Position numbers and translations under genes: made by a program. From NCBI GenBank assembly GCA_013180625.2, contig SNVD02011181.1, positions 186,001 to 250,000 on the forward strand: 64,000 nucleotides of DNA, read 5' to 3'. How positions within the stretch are numbered: the stretch's first letter is position 1; every line of letters starts with the position of its first letter. Below, in pieces: positions 38,770 to 52,460 of this stretch. This DNA is from Boswellia sacra. Its lineage: Eukaryota; Streptophyta; Magnoliopsida; Sapindales; Burseraceae. The notes under the pieces are model-generated. The model searched no databases and was not told the origin of the DNA. It saw only the letters and a program-made list of their open reading frames with translations.

Positions 38770-39233
38770 GGTAAAATTATTGCATAGTTACATTTTGTAA
38801 ATTTTATCAACGCCTATCCCTTCCTTTTAAAAAAATGTTATGCACCACCTTTCGTTGGTTTGACAGATAAAATTTAATAAATAAGATGAAATTAAGAAGT
38901 TAAAATGGTCATTAATTAATTAGAAGGATGGTCTACGATGATTTATTAAAAAAATAGGGATAGACGCTAATAAAATTTATAAAATATTACTCTGTGTATA
39001 ATCTTGCCTAAACATAAAGGTGGTCTTGACATTTTTTCAATTTAATTTATACATTTGTTTCTTTATAAAATGTTATTAGAGATATTTTAGTAATTGTAGA
39101 CGAAATATATAAAAAAATGACGTTATCTAACGACCAAACTAACAAAAGGATGATCCAAGATAATTTTTTGAAAAAATAGAGATAAACGTTAATAAAATTT
39201 ATAAAAAAAAACAACTCAACAGATAATTTTACC
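38770..39233. mobile_element. Probable MITE with long inverted ends and an internal copy
   Basis: The left end (GGTAAAATTAT, then tgtaaattttatcaacgcctatccc) is repeated inverted at the right end (gataaacgttaataaaatttata, then ATAATTTTACC at 39223-39233). A further copy of the right-end sequence lies at about 38930-39010, containing gggatagacgctaataaaatttata. This looks like one MITE inside another or an internally rearranged element. There is no transposase, and target duplications could not be defined by eye. Confidence 0.55.
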
Positions 39234-41140
39234 TAATCATAATAATGATAAAGGATAATTCCGTGAAATACTTTGTTCATAGCCTCTTAATAAATATTCT
39301 TTTGAAAATCACTTCATTAACTTTATTTTTCATAATCACATTCAACTTTTATTATATGCATAATTACGTTTATATATGGATTATAATTTTAGGTAAAATA
39401 TACTGATATCTTTTGAATTTATATATATTATACCATTCATCTGATAATCACGAATTAACTTCGTATTACTTAAATTATAAATTTCGACCGAGTAAAGTTA
39501 CATAATAGATCAATTGTCTGAAAGTAAAGCACAAGATTATTTAAATTGTATTTATCAGTGTCTAAGATTGGGCTAAATTTTTAAATGTCCTCTATATATG
39601 TTATGTAAATTACTTGGAAACCTTTAATTTGCTTGCAATCTATCTAACATAAAATAAATCAAACTAATAAAATTTTCAAAATATCTCTTCAAACAGAATA
39701 CAAAAGAAGTACAATGTTTAATGCCATACAAAAACCACAAATTGTCACAACTGAGCAACCTGACAAATCTATATAAAATAATAATGAACAAATCAAATCA
39801 TATGCCCAATATCTTTTCTTTCTTTTTTTTTCATTCTTTTTTTCAAAGAATCATATACCCACTATCTCAAATTATCAAAAACCCAACCATTACTCTGTAA
39901 AAGAACCCCCCAAAATAAAAAATTGGGAAGAAAAATAATTGAATTTGATATAAACGGCCTTGCAGCCCAATAGCACAATCACTTCGTTGTAAACCAACAC
40001 TTTGCTCGCTGCCCCCAAACATCGAGCTGAACATAAATATCTACGGAGAAACAAGAACACCTGCAATCACTGAAAGGACCGAAGACAAAAGTGTTAGAAA
40101 CAATCCAATCAAAATGAAAATGTTTGTAAGAAAAGCAATATGTTTAGCAGATCTTTTCAATACTTAAAGTTGTGAGCCTAAATCCTATTCTACCATCATC
40201 TTAAACAATAATCAACTCAAACGGCCAATATTTCCAGCAAAGTCATAAAAATCAACTCATTGAACCACAAAAAACATATCCCTTTTGTGACCTTTGTGCT
40301 CATGCAAAGGCAAAGGACAAATTGCAAACTGCAACAAGAGATCACTCTAGTGTAGTAACTGAAAAAATTGTGTAGACATGATAGTTATGCTATACTCGTT
40401 TTATACATGTCACATAAACTCCAATATTCAAATTTGGCTGCATAGCTTGTGAAATCACCAATTCTCCTTTAAGCATGTCAACTTTTACATCTAACGATTA
40501 TATTCTTATTGTGTTGTTTTGGAATATAAACAATCAGCACCAAGACTTAGAAAATCGCCAAAGAAGCTTGATATGCCCTGACCAATTAAGGCAGATCCAT
40601 ATTTGACGACAACACTCAAAAGCCCAAAACACAGGCAAGACTTAGCTGATTACCTATTAAATGTTAAACATTAATAATACAGCAGATGGCAAACCGAAAG
40701 TCACTTATTCTGCCTAACACATTATAGACGCCTCCAATAACTCTCTCATAAAATATTATCAAAACAATTCCCTTGACCACATGAAAAATTCAGCATTGTA
40801 AATCAAATTAAAGGGCACTTTGTGAGAAATGCATAAAGGCTATGAAACAAACCGCTGAGCAATATGTGAACTGGAAACTATCTATCACCAACAACCCCAT
40901 TTAAAATGCTCTTCATGAATACAAGTAGAATTTGAAATCCAAACACAATGATGCCTCATCACAAACAAACTCACATGTCAAGCAGTTATTAGGATAAGGT
41001 AATTAGATACTACCATGACTCAACAAATAAGTAATAATAGAATGGGCTTACCTATTTTAAACTCGAACAACATAGCTCTTGAATAATGAGTCAGAAAGAA
41101 TAAAAACATTTATTAAATGCCCTTAAAGAATATCCAACGA
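39234..41140. other. Intergenic DNA and 3' flank of the Phox gene
   Basis: No second gene is supported. The part nearest 41140, and perhaps down to about 40 kb, could include a long or spliced 3' UTR of the minus-strand Phox gene. The sequence 39900-41100 is less AT-rich than the DNA below 39.9 kb. Confidence 0.4.
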
Positions 41141-43429
41141 TCAACAAAAACTTATAACATTCTCCAAGATATAATGAAGTCTTGGAACCCGCCGACGGAA
41201 CAATGGTTCTAGCCGGAAAGATGGAACACCAATCTGCCACCTCTTAGCATCATACATCTCATTCCATGCCTGTATTATCTCGTCAATTTTGAAGCCCAAA
41301 CCTGCAATTTTTGCATCACAGTCAAATGTTTCTACTCACAAAAGCTCTTAAAACTCGAGACTAATGTAAAGCAATTTCAAGGCAACATGAATGTATTAAG
41401 TAATTATTTTACCTTCCAATGCAGTTTCATTGGAACAATGGTTCTTTATCATGACAGCTATATCTGTTGGAGAAGCTCCAGCAAGTTCAAACTTCTCAAC
41501 AGCAACCTCCAAGCATTCCTCCCAGGTAGGTAGCTCTAACTTATACTCTACGACGGATCGCTCATACAGTAAGGTTCCCCATAAGAGGTATATCTGCGAA
41601 CTCATGTTTGTAGCCTGCTCTGCAGCCTCTTCAGGAGATACATCGTTAAGCAAACCATCCAACCCCATTTTCTGCAACTGAGCTTTGTATTTGTCATATT
41701 TGGAGAGACCATTTAGACGTCGCTCCTCCATCTCCTCCCACATCTGCATGCCCCTCTCCATGCTGTCCTCAGCCTTGTTATAGAGCTCCAGGACCTCCTG
41801 GCATGGTCCACTCTCTATACCAATGTTGCTGCCAAGTGCATGGTACCAACAAAGCTTTGCTTGTTCAAACTGTTGTTGCCCAAGTGCCAGAAGACCTTCA
41901 TAAAAATCTGGTTTCATCTTTAAAGCTTCTTCATACCTCTTTCCAGCCTTAATATACTCATTCTTTGCCCACTCATATGCAGTATTAACCAGGGCAAGCA
42001 TGGATTCTCGTGAATCATCTTCTGGGAAGAATATCCGCTTCCTTGCCTTAGACATATGGACATTTCCCCAGTTGAACAATGCTAGAGCAACCATCTCTTG
42101 GAACTTATCTGCAGCAATTTCAAAAAGCTCCTGGGATTCTTCACTTGTTACTGTTTCCTCCATTGCCTCTGAGTATAGCTTCATTCCAAGTTCATGAAGA
42201 TTCAAGTAGGCATCAGAATCAAACCCCACATGATTTTTAAACAATCGGGCAAACTCAATAATCCAGTCCTCAATGCAAGTTAACCCTTTTTCAACTTCTA
42301 CACTTTTCCCCACCTTCCCATTCTCAACGACATTATTTGGTTCCTTTTCACCCCTATGAACCTCCTCCTGCTTTTTCTTTCCCTCATAAGCTGGCTCTTG
42401 ATCAGGACTGACTTCAGCAATATACAATCTAAGAGAACCCCGTGAATCACCCAACAGTTCAGCAAACCTCAGCTCCTCCGTTGTAGTAATTGTGACCAAA
42501 TCACCTTCCTGATCCTTATATTTCACAAGAACACCCTTCAAGTTCGGAAACCTGTCGCGCACTATGTCCCTCACCAATCTAATACTACAATTGACTGGTA
42601 ACTGTGCCCACCTAATATCATCACCAAAAACCAATTTTACTGTCTTTATGATCACTTTTTCTTCCTTGCTAACAGCTTTTGTAACCTCTATCTCTTCCTC
42701 AGGAATCTTAGTAACCACTTCTTTATCCTTGACATCACTCACTTTCTCGTCCACAGAAGCCTTATCATCCTCCCTTATCTCAATCTTTTTCTTCTTTTTC
42801 AGCTTCTCTTTCACCACTTTTCGCAAACGCGCAGCACCTTGCGCCTCTGCGCTACTAGCCAACTCAATCTCTTTTACTTTTTCATTAATATCAACACCCT
42901 TCGCAATCATATCATTTTTCACAGTTTCAAGAATCTCCAACGCTGATAAATTATTAGGTTCCATACTCAACACATTATGAACATCCCTAAACGCTAAATC
43001 AACTCTATTCAACTCCTGATAACACTTAGCTCTCCTCAGCAAAGCTTTGCTGTATTTGGGTGAAACTTCTAAAGCCAAGTTACACTCATTAATGGCTCGT
43101 GGGTACTCGCCGAGACCCATTTGCATATAGCAAGCAGCCATGTTGCTTCTCAAATAAGCAACATCGATGTGGTTTTTGGGCAACAGCTTAAGCGCTTTTT
43201 CAAACTTCAACATGGCGCCTTCATGGTCGCGTTTTTGATAGAGTTTGTTACCTTCTTCTTTGAGCTCTTGAGACATGCTAATGAACACAGCGGTGTCTTC
43301 ATCTAACGATTTAGAAGAGCTTGGTCGGTCCGTCGTCGTTTTGGTCGACTTAACCTTGGTGGTGGATGTGTCAGCCGGTTTCTGAGCTGCTGTACCTTGA
43401 TTCTTCTTCTTGCCGGTTGGCTTTCCCAT
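41141..43429 (-). CDS. Phox-type protein with TPR and PB1 domains
   Basis: There are two exons, 43429-41413 and 41301-41141, totalling 2178 nt and 725 residues. After a Lys/Thr/Ser-rich start come three TPR repeats (about residues 52-165), of the kind that binds the C-terminus of Hsp70/Hsp90. A charged linker follows, with a run of five or more lysines (211-215). A PB1 domain (about 262-340) starts with the basic motif [10 protein letters not shown] and has the acidic motif [11 protein letters not shown]. The conserved C-terminal half contains more TPR-like helices, including [20 protein letters not shown] and [18 protein letters not shown]. The architecture defines the Arabidopsis Phox1-4/CLMP1 family, which couples chaperones or myosins to cellular organisation. 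From gene order I favour the Phox1/Phox4 branch over CLMP1. The single intron near the 3' end separates off the last 53 residues. Confidence 0.94.
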
Positions 43430-44723
43430 AATTTGATAAAATTAAAAATTAAAGTCTTAATTACTAAACAAACACACTCTAATTGCAATTTTGAATTGAA
43501 GGCGAGAGCGAAGAGATATTGGATTTTGCTTTTCGCTTTGGGTGGCAGAAGAAGAAAATATTATGAGAATGCGAATGTGAATGTCTTTCTCTCTCCTAGG
43601 GTTTCGTTGCCGTGGAGTTACCAGAAGTCAACATCTCCCCAACCCAAGCAAATGAAATGATACGATGGGAGCGCGTCGTGCGGTGTTAGACATATTTGAT
43701 TATGATTATTCGATTATTCTATTCAATTCACACGGAGTTGGAGTTGCAGGACGATGGATGATGGATGGATGGTGGGACCGGGTCGTGATGTGGTGTGGGG
43801 CCCCTGTAGCTCAAAACAGAGCTGGCAAATTTTTCTTTCCAACCTGAGCACTAAAAAGCAGCGTCCATCTTTTCTCATCTTTAATCTGGGATTTGCTTCC
43901 GATCGCTACCTCCCATAAATTATTATTATTATTTTTATTAATCTTTCAATAAGTTTGAATAAGAGCACTCATCTCCGTGAATTTACTAATATTTGAGTTA
44001 AATTTCATTTTTGTCTATCTCAATTTTTATATCAGTAATTTAACATGTATATTATGTACACATTAATATTTGAAAACTATATAGTAAACCCATTTGAAAA
44101 TTTTATAAAAACAAATAATTTATTTGATTTTAATTATTCATTATAATAAACTGTATAGTTTTTAAGTTACTACCTAATTACTGTAGGTGTTAAAGTATAT
44201 ATTACAATAATCTTTAAGACTATCCTTCTTATATTTATGGATAAAATTTAAATTTATTAAAAAAAATTTTGACTAGGATGGTAAGGGCGGAAGGGCAATA
44301 TTAATATTATCAAGGACATACTTGCAGAAGTCGATGGGATAAGATTGTCGAATGGTTATTTTTCTTATTATATTTTATATTATATAATCTGTGATAATTG
44401 ATTACATAAATCACAAACAGCATGTAAGGTGTACTTTGAAGTTCATTGCCTTGTTTAAGCAGTCACTGCCAACGCAGAATATTCAGCATCCACATCAGCA
44501 TCTGGATTATAATATTATACCGCAGCTAATGAAGGCTAAGCAGACACAAGGGGATAAAATATGAACATGATTAGCATTTCTTATTTGGGATCACACCCGA
44601 CATGTTTTGGTCTGTGCCTTCTCTTAGCATATTCACTGTAAATAGGACATACATTTCTACGTCTATGCACAGGCATATAAATACTTGATTTTGGGGTTGA
44701 AACCAAAGTTAGTGTTTCCTCAG
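43430..44723. other. Phox promoter and 3' flank of the TOPLESS-related gene
   Basis: 43430-43660 is probably the Phox 5' UTR and core promoter; it includes a ccctagggtttcg word at 43596-43608. An ATGG-rich run (gatggatgatggatggatgg) lies at about 43752-43772. From 43.9 to 44.4 kb the DNA is AT-rich with nothing recognisable. The last 300 bp should contain the 3' UTR of the minus-strand TOPLESS-related gene. Confidence 0.45.
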
Positions 44724-47700
44724 TCAACCGTCGCTTTTGTGAACTGCTGACTCATTTTCATCTGGTGGCAGCACTGCCCAATTATGACCAGGTTCCTGAG
44801 GCTCAAAGACATGAACTCCACCATCGGTTAGACCAACTGCAAACTGAGTTGGAATCTGTGGATGAGCAGCTATGGCACGTGGATACACCTCAGCACTGCA
44901 GCCAACAACCGAGTTAAACAACCGGAGTCAGGCCCAGTTACAAAAATCTAGTTATTATAATATGACTGTGAAATAGTCCCAGGACTACTTGAAGCAGTAT
45001 AGACTGAAGAATAGGTCAAATATTTATCCAACTCAACAAAATCACGATTTTAGAAGGAAGAAATGTCTGGAACAAAGAAACAGACTCTCAATGAAAATTT
45101 TATCATTTCAAGTATTGTAATTTATAATTTAGAAAATTTTCCCTATTATACTTGGGATAAGAAAATAGAGCACTTAGATAATAAAGATAAATTTCAATGC
45201 ATTAAGCCTATCGGTTGTGGCATACCTGGACCTGGTAACGGAAGGAAGATAAGCAGTGGGTAAAATGAGACAACGTAATTCAAGATTTGAAGCATCAAAG
45301 ATTGATACAGTTCCATCCACAAAGCTTGCGTAGACCATCTGGCCATCACACGAGAACGTTGCTTGGGAGATAGAGGCAGAACCTAGTGGTAGCCACTGTT
45401 AAGTACAAAACATAAGATGCTTATAATTATATCCTCAGCAGCCCATTAAAAGAAAACATGCACTTATATACGAGAGGTAGACTGCAGAAACCTGCTTTAG
45501 ACATTGTAATTCCTTGGCTTCGTATATTGCTAGATACGTCTCATTGACAGCAAGGAATTGTTTCTGGTCCTGATGAAACTGTATATGGATGTCAGATGGT
45601 GCTTCCGGCATATTCCTATCCGGAATTTGCAAGAATCTGCTTTTCTCTAGCACCCAACTGTCAACACTCCAAACTAAAATCTGCACAAGAAAAGAAATGA
45701 TTAGAAGTGTAAGAAATGGAACTCTTTATCATTGGTGAAATTTTCAATGGCACCATGATGCCTGAGACTACTATAGTGGTCTCTGGTAGACATGCTATAA
45801 AAAATCAAATACTAACCTGAGCATCTCTTCCAGAAGAAACAATATTATCCAGAGCATCAGAGAAGGCAAGGCCTGTGACTCTTTTAGAGTGCCCCTTGAG
45901 TTTGCTTTTAACCTGCATTGGGGGAGGTAATGCAAAAAACACCTTGGCATCTCATTTTGAAATAGCATTGGACGCTTGGAACATAAATAGTGTGGAAGGG
46001 AAGCTATACCTCACCGAAACGGACATTATATATTATGATTGTGGAATCATCCATGCCAATAGCAACTATATTGTTGTCTCGAGGGTGGAAAGCAAGACAT
46101 GTTGCTGCTGGTGTTGGAGGCATAATAGTCATCATGGTCTACGCTTACCCACCAAAGTTGGACATGGTCAGATTCAAACATAATATAAGCAACAAGCATA
46201 CCATTCTGGAATTTTAATATTATTTGGTGTAATAGAATATAAGATTCTCCGTATCTGTAAGTAGAAAGTGAGCAAAGCACTTGTTTCAATCACTCCTACA
46301 AGCTTCAATAATGGTAATTGATAGAAAAGAAACCTCAGGAACTATGTTGTATACAGTAGTATTTCAATGCAAGTTCACAAAATCTAATAAAAATATATGT
46401 TTCATTCTATATACACTAGAGAAAATTTGAGATTATGATAATACTTTAGAAATACTTAGGCACTCATGAATGTGTTATGAATTACATAAATTGGGCATTG
46501 AGAAGAAAAAGATATCTCACCCATGGGCCATGGTTAAATGTTTGTTACAATTCACATATGTCTTGTGATTACCTTAAATGTCATCATGTTAAAAAGGGAA
46601 ATTATCCCTCCTGACGCTGACAAGAGATACGAATCATTCTTGGACAAAGCAAAACAGGGTACAGCCTCATGGGGATTGCTGCCTGTAAGGTCGTTGACCA
46701 TAAGTCGTGAGCTGTTCCTTGGTTGCCATAACTGAGGGAGAACCTTAGCAGTGGCCTGAATTTAATAGCTTATCATAAAGAAATTACAACAACCATTCCA
46801 AGCAAAAATTTCAAAGAAAATGAACAAAACGGAGTAACGGTATCCAATTCATTTTCACCTTGCCACTCAAGTTCAGGTCATTCGTTGGCCATTTCCAAAA
46901 CAGATGAATGGCATTTGATGCTAATGCCAAAATGGCATTACCTGCATTGGTGTAGATAAGCCTTGATATCTGCAGCTCAAGAGAGGAAGCGATGAGAAAC
47001 TGAGATTTATTCATTTCAACTTGGGACTGACACCTACATCTTTTAGGTGGTTTCACTTGCCTATCCTTGAGCCTTCACTGCTTGAAGCTATTCCTATTTC
47101 TGGGTTTAATAACCATGTATTCAACATATCTAGAGTTGTAGAATTAAATTCAGTGACACACATGAAAGTTTCTAATTAACGGATTGATGACGAGAGAGAT
47201 AGAAGAGTTAATTGGAATATAAAGATAAAAGAATATATATGATCAAAGATAAAAGAATATATATGATCACTGACAAAGGTAATTACATATTAGTGAGCGA
47301 CAGGAAAAGTGATCTACTAAAACTCCAATGAAGCATAAAACATCAGCAAATGCAATTTTCTAGTGGGTTATTTACACTTCTTATTATTGCCATGTATGCC
47401 CAATTTGCTCATATGGGCACGCCATTTCATTGCCTAGAAGGACAAAAATTTCAGATGAGAACTTAAACAGCTAGCTGGATACATCAGAGCAGAAAAATAA
47501 TAAACAATAAAGCATAAAATATAAAAATTAAAGCCCCTAGAATAGGGGAATCTAACCTCGTTTGCCTTCATATGAGAAGGAAGCTGCAATGACTGGCACT
47601 GGGAAGGTCTATAAATCAAGGGCTTCCCAACCTTTGATTGGATATTGGCTGCCCCAGGAGTTTCAAGTTTCACATCCTTCAAAACCTTTTGGCCCACACT

Positions 47701-50700
47701 CTGCAGCAAACCAATGTTTTAGTTTTAGTACTTCTGATGTAATCCTGAAGATACAAGTTCATTTTAAGATGCTACAGAAAGCAATGCATTTCAACTAACT
47801 ACTCACGACTGAAGCACCACCCTCAGCATCTCCAACACTTGCCACAGTTGAAATAGGATCGATTGGAAGCTGCATGAAATGAAAAAATCAGCCAGTATAA
47901 ATCTTCCGCCAGAAACAGTAAGAAAGGTTGAATATGCTAACCTTCCTCAAAGTATCAGACAGAACTATAGAGTCATCAATAGAACCATTTTCAGATGTAT
48001 GCATCGACCCAAGGGCATTATCAGTTGCCAGTATCTTTATTCTGTTTTCATTTGCAATAACAGCTAATACTGTACCCTGCTTGTTGAAGCGAATATGTGG
48101 ATTTGCCTACAAATCAGAAAAGAATTAGCAACTTAGATCACCCTTTCTCAAGGATGTTTACCAAACCCACCTACTTCTTTAAGTATAAATATATTGAAAA
48201 ATTGATCCTCATCTATGTAATACTTCTCTTCACATTGAAGTCCCTCAGCAGTAAAAAAACTTACTGGTAGGCCTCCATCTGCGTCAATGGTTGTCAAGAG
48301 CTCAACCTCGTCCATATCCCAAATTTTAATAATATGATCATCTCCAGCAGCCAAAAACCGGTCCCTGGCTGTATCAAACTGCACTACACCCAAAGAATTA
48401 TTCTGGAGCCCTTGGTAGGTTCTTTTTATAGCTCCTTCACTTTCATCCCACTCAACAAGGAATGACTGTCCGTTCTTATTAGTCCCACATGAAAAAAGCC
48501 TGAAAAAGTGCTCAATTATTATGCTGGCCTTTTAGTTCACCGATAGAAAGTTGAATGATTACATGATGTTAGTTAAGGCCCAGTAAAGCAAACCTTTGAT
48601 CATTAGCACTATAAGCCATTCTTGTGCAGCCGAGACCAGGAGCATCATAGTTAATTCTAGCTCCTAAATTGTCATATAACCATGCTTTTATCTTCCCGTC
48701 CACTGATGTTGAGAAGATGAACTAAAGCATAAAAGCATATAGAGGCATTAGTTAAGAAAATGCTCCAAATAGTAAATCTCACCATAACCTGCAATGACCT
48801 TAATCAAGAGAGTTGCCTACAGGAATATGTTCCTTGGTGTGGGGACAAAGAGAATAAACAGGAGCTTCATGACCTTCAAAGGTATGTACTTTGACACCAC
48901 CAAAAACGTCCCAAACCTTAAAAAATCATCAAGTAAACACATTGCCACTTTCCCTGTTACAAATATATATGCATCTATTGCAACATCAAAAAGAAAAAAA
49001 AACCTTAATTGTCTTGTCATCGCCACACGTTATGACCAAAAGTTTCGCATCAGGGACAGAGAAAGCTAGATCATTTACACTGCCGATGTGAGCATCAATC
49101 TAAATATATAGGAGAAATGAAATATTAATAGTCAAGGAAGAATAACAAAATCAAATATTGTTGAGCTGAGTGTATGCATTAAAGCTACCTCCAATTGCTG
49201 CCGGACGTCACCACCACCATGGTAAGAGTATAATTGGACAATATGCTTTGAATATGCAACCCCTGTTTAAAGCATATCAACAAAAATCAGATAAAATAAC
49301 CGAATATTTTTTTCCATTGCAGGAGTGCAATTATTTTTGTACTTACCAAACAAAGAGCCATCAGGACTCCAACTAATACAGTTAACAGAAACAAAGGGAT
49401 CTTTAACAAGAGCTGTCTGCATATAATTGACGTTGGTTCAGATTTCAGATCATGTGAATGACATTCAACTGCATTCTTCGTGCATGTAACATGGTTTTGG
49501 TTAGGAAGGGGACAAACCTTGAATAACATTGAGCATGCTCCAATATGCCAAACCTTAAAGTTTCTTGAAAACAACTTTTCCCCAGAATTAACATCCCACA
49601 ATCCTATGTCCCCTATTTTGGTTCCAACTGAAGAATCACACCAGCAAAATTGACGAATAAACACCAGTATGGAAATGTCGAAGAATCACCAGAAAATTGA
49701 GAAATACAAAACAAAATCTGTGGGGGTAGACCTAGTAGAACAGCATGTTGAAGAGGATGAAAATCCATGCTCACTGGAGATGAACACTCTTTCAATGTCC
49801 GAACAACTGTCTGTGGCCGATCAGCATTGTTGATCAATCCAAAACTCAGAAATTTATCATTCTTCAGAGGGTTATTGGGCAAGTCACGTGACAGGGAGCT
49901 GTGACTTGGACCAGGATAGTTGAGAGGCAATATTGCCTACACACATAAGTAGGAACCATGGCCATCAAACATATAAATGAAAGTAGTTTAATTGTGTGAT
50001 GTTGCAACAAAGTTATCCAGCTTTACCCCTTGGATGGTATGAAAGGACCTTTTCTCAGACATAATATCATAATCCTCCAGGCCTTCTATCGTCACGTCTA
50101 CTAAGAGGCAGTAGAAAGTTAATCAAAAAAATAATACCAAGAATGCGCTCAAACTATAAAGCATAGACCTATTGAAGATATAATGCATAATTTAAAACCA
50201 ATACCTGAATTTTTTGGACCAATGAAAGAGGAAGCCTCAAAAGAAACTGCAGAATCAGTCAGTGTAGATGGACTAGATTTCCCACAGGTTGTGGAAGTTG
50301 AAACTGGCTCTGCTGTGGCTTGAGAAGGCTAAACGTGCAAAGTTTACCCATTCTTAAAAAGAAGTTCTAAAAATAATACAAAATGGAAAAATAACTGGCT
50401 TGGTAAAAATACACCAGCTCTGCTTTTGGATCTTACCAGCGCATTACTTTCGGTTGACTGTGCAGATAAATGAAAGTCTTGTGACTGACAAACATGATCC
50501 ACAAAAAGGGTGTTTATCTCAGGGTTTGGCTGAGGATTTCTACACTTTATATGCTGCCAATTTAAACTGTCAAATTGCAAGCTAAATTCAGTTCTCTCTC
50601 AATGCACAATAAAGTATGTCCAGAATTAATAAACATTGTCGAAGGTCCCAGAGCTATGATGAAGAAAACTATGCAGTAATATCCATACACCACAACTGCT

Positions 50701-51629
50701 AGAAGAATTCACTTCTCCTTTACCACCATCCATATTAAAAAAAAAAAAAAAATCCAGAACGGTGAAAAGAAAGTCCTTACCTTTGGTTAATGAGACATCG
50801 TAGCCTATGACTTTTGATGCTAGGGAATCTCAATTTGTCACGGAATAGGGGATTTGCCTCAATTACTTTCTCCAGTTCCAACATGACCGTTTTCCTTGCA
50901 AACTTTGTATCCCCATACGTTAAGAGAGAATGATGTTCTCTTTGGAACACATATACAAACAAAAGAAAATCATATTATTATGTTAGAGTCACCAAATTGG
51001 AAATTAGTAACATTAACATAAGCCCATACCTAATGTTATCTAATGTCAAGAGCTGAGTCATTTCTTTGTAAAGCTCCTCATTATCGGGGGAAAAAACTTT
51101 TAAATCCTTCAAAAGGATATTTAAGGCCTTTGCATGGTCATGACTGTAAAATAGGCAAACTATTTCCATTTAAAACAAAGCTAGCAGCAAAAGATCTGCA
51201 AGGAGAACGAATATTCTGAACTTAAAACAAATATCAGAGAACACTTCACCTGTCCAATGCCTCGAGAAAGTTCTGTTTCCTGATCTCAAAGTAGATCTTG
51301 GTTGAGTACCTGTTGTCATCAACTTTTGTGAAACAAGAAAGATACCTCTCAGCCTCTTCCCATTTCCCATCAAGTACCATGTCCTCAAAAAACTTCAAGT
51401 CAAAGTAATATCCACTTTCACGCGCAAGCCTACAAATATTAAGGTGATGATTGAATTTCAAATAATCAGTGTGAGAGCTTTAAAGGCAGAAAATTGCATG
51501 TGAGAACAAGCATGAGTAACTAGGTAGTGAGAGCGAGAAATTAACTTACACGTGAGCGCTTTCTTTGAACCCTTCCCCATCAAGGAACTGTAAAATTAAG
51601 TAGACAAGCTCTTTGCTAAGAGAAGACAT
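44724..51629 (-). CDS. TOPLESS-related corepressor, divergent copy, 25 coding exons
   Basis: Coding exons on the minus strand are 51629-51550, 51429-51250, 51143-51030, 50939-50781, 50566-50437, 50328-50205, 50097-50027, 49936-49732, 49627-49518, 49416-49347, 49262-49189, 49099-49004, 48916-48821, 48721-48594, 48499-48265, 48106-47942, 47869-47807, 47700-47557, 46969-46859, 46755-46573, 46138-46010, 45912-45817, 45680-45492, 45395-45226 and 44895-44724. They total 3294 nt and encode 1097 residues with no internal stop. TOPLESS proteins are nuclear Groucho-type corepressors that bind EAR motifs (LxLxL) in repressors such as Aux/IAA and JAZ-NINJA. The LisH (starting MSSLSKELVYLILQFLD) and CTLH helices fill the first 180 residues. 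Two WD40 propellers run from about residue 340 to 1080. The linker is short and lacks the usual proline-rich (F/L)PxGAHG motif, and the LisH/CTLH junction is diverged. Frame and splice sites are intact, so it is probably functional. Confidence 0.94.
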
Positions 51630-52460
51630 CTACACAGCAGTCCTTCTTGCTTCCAAAACCTATAAAGAAACAGTGTTAAGCTAAATATGACCATGTGGCT
51701 CTACTGCACAAACAACTTCTTATGAGATCAACTTACGATTTACTTGAATGATAAGCCAAATAGAACTCTGGCTCAATTAGTCAGCAAATCAACTTATATC
51801 TTTTTCGTTATTTGACCTCCAATTTCTAAGAAACCAAACTAGGGTTTTTATGTTTTTGATCAACAATGAAGTAAGCGAAAACAAATTTTAGTATACAAAA
51901 CAAGGAATAGGAGAAAATTTGAAGATATTCACACCATTAAAAATTAAAATAATGACTCCATGATGAATATTACACTGAATTTAAAGACAGTAAATTTTCA
52001 ATGTCTTGATCCCTCGATTTCCTCGGAAACTAAACAGCGAATTGGAGGGTTCTTAATCGATTCGAGTAATGAATAAAAGTATCATAGAAACGAAACAAGC
52101 GCCAAAATTCAATAACAGTTTTCAAAGCAACAAACAAAGCAGTCGCAATCAAGACTCTCGTATCAATCGAGAAAGACAAGACATATGAGGCAGCTTCTGT
52201 GAAAAAGAAGTTATAAATCGACCAATCAAGCAGTCGGGAATTGGTAAAGCAATTTGGTTCTCGATCTTCGGATGATCGAAATTAAAGTAAGTTAAGGTCA
52301 AAAAAAAAAAAAAAAAACAACGAAAACCCGCTTTATTGCTTAAGTTAAGATTGATTAAATATTGAACAACAAATGGATTAGATATACATATATAACACTA
52401 GAATTTCAATTAAATATTAAAAAAAACTGATCGGAAAAAAAAAAGTCTCAAAAGGCTCAC

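Noticed and set aside
42564..42980. 138-residue plus-strand frame
   Set aside because: It is the antisense shadow of the Phox coding exon.
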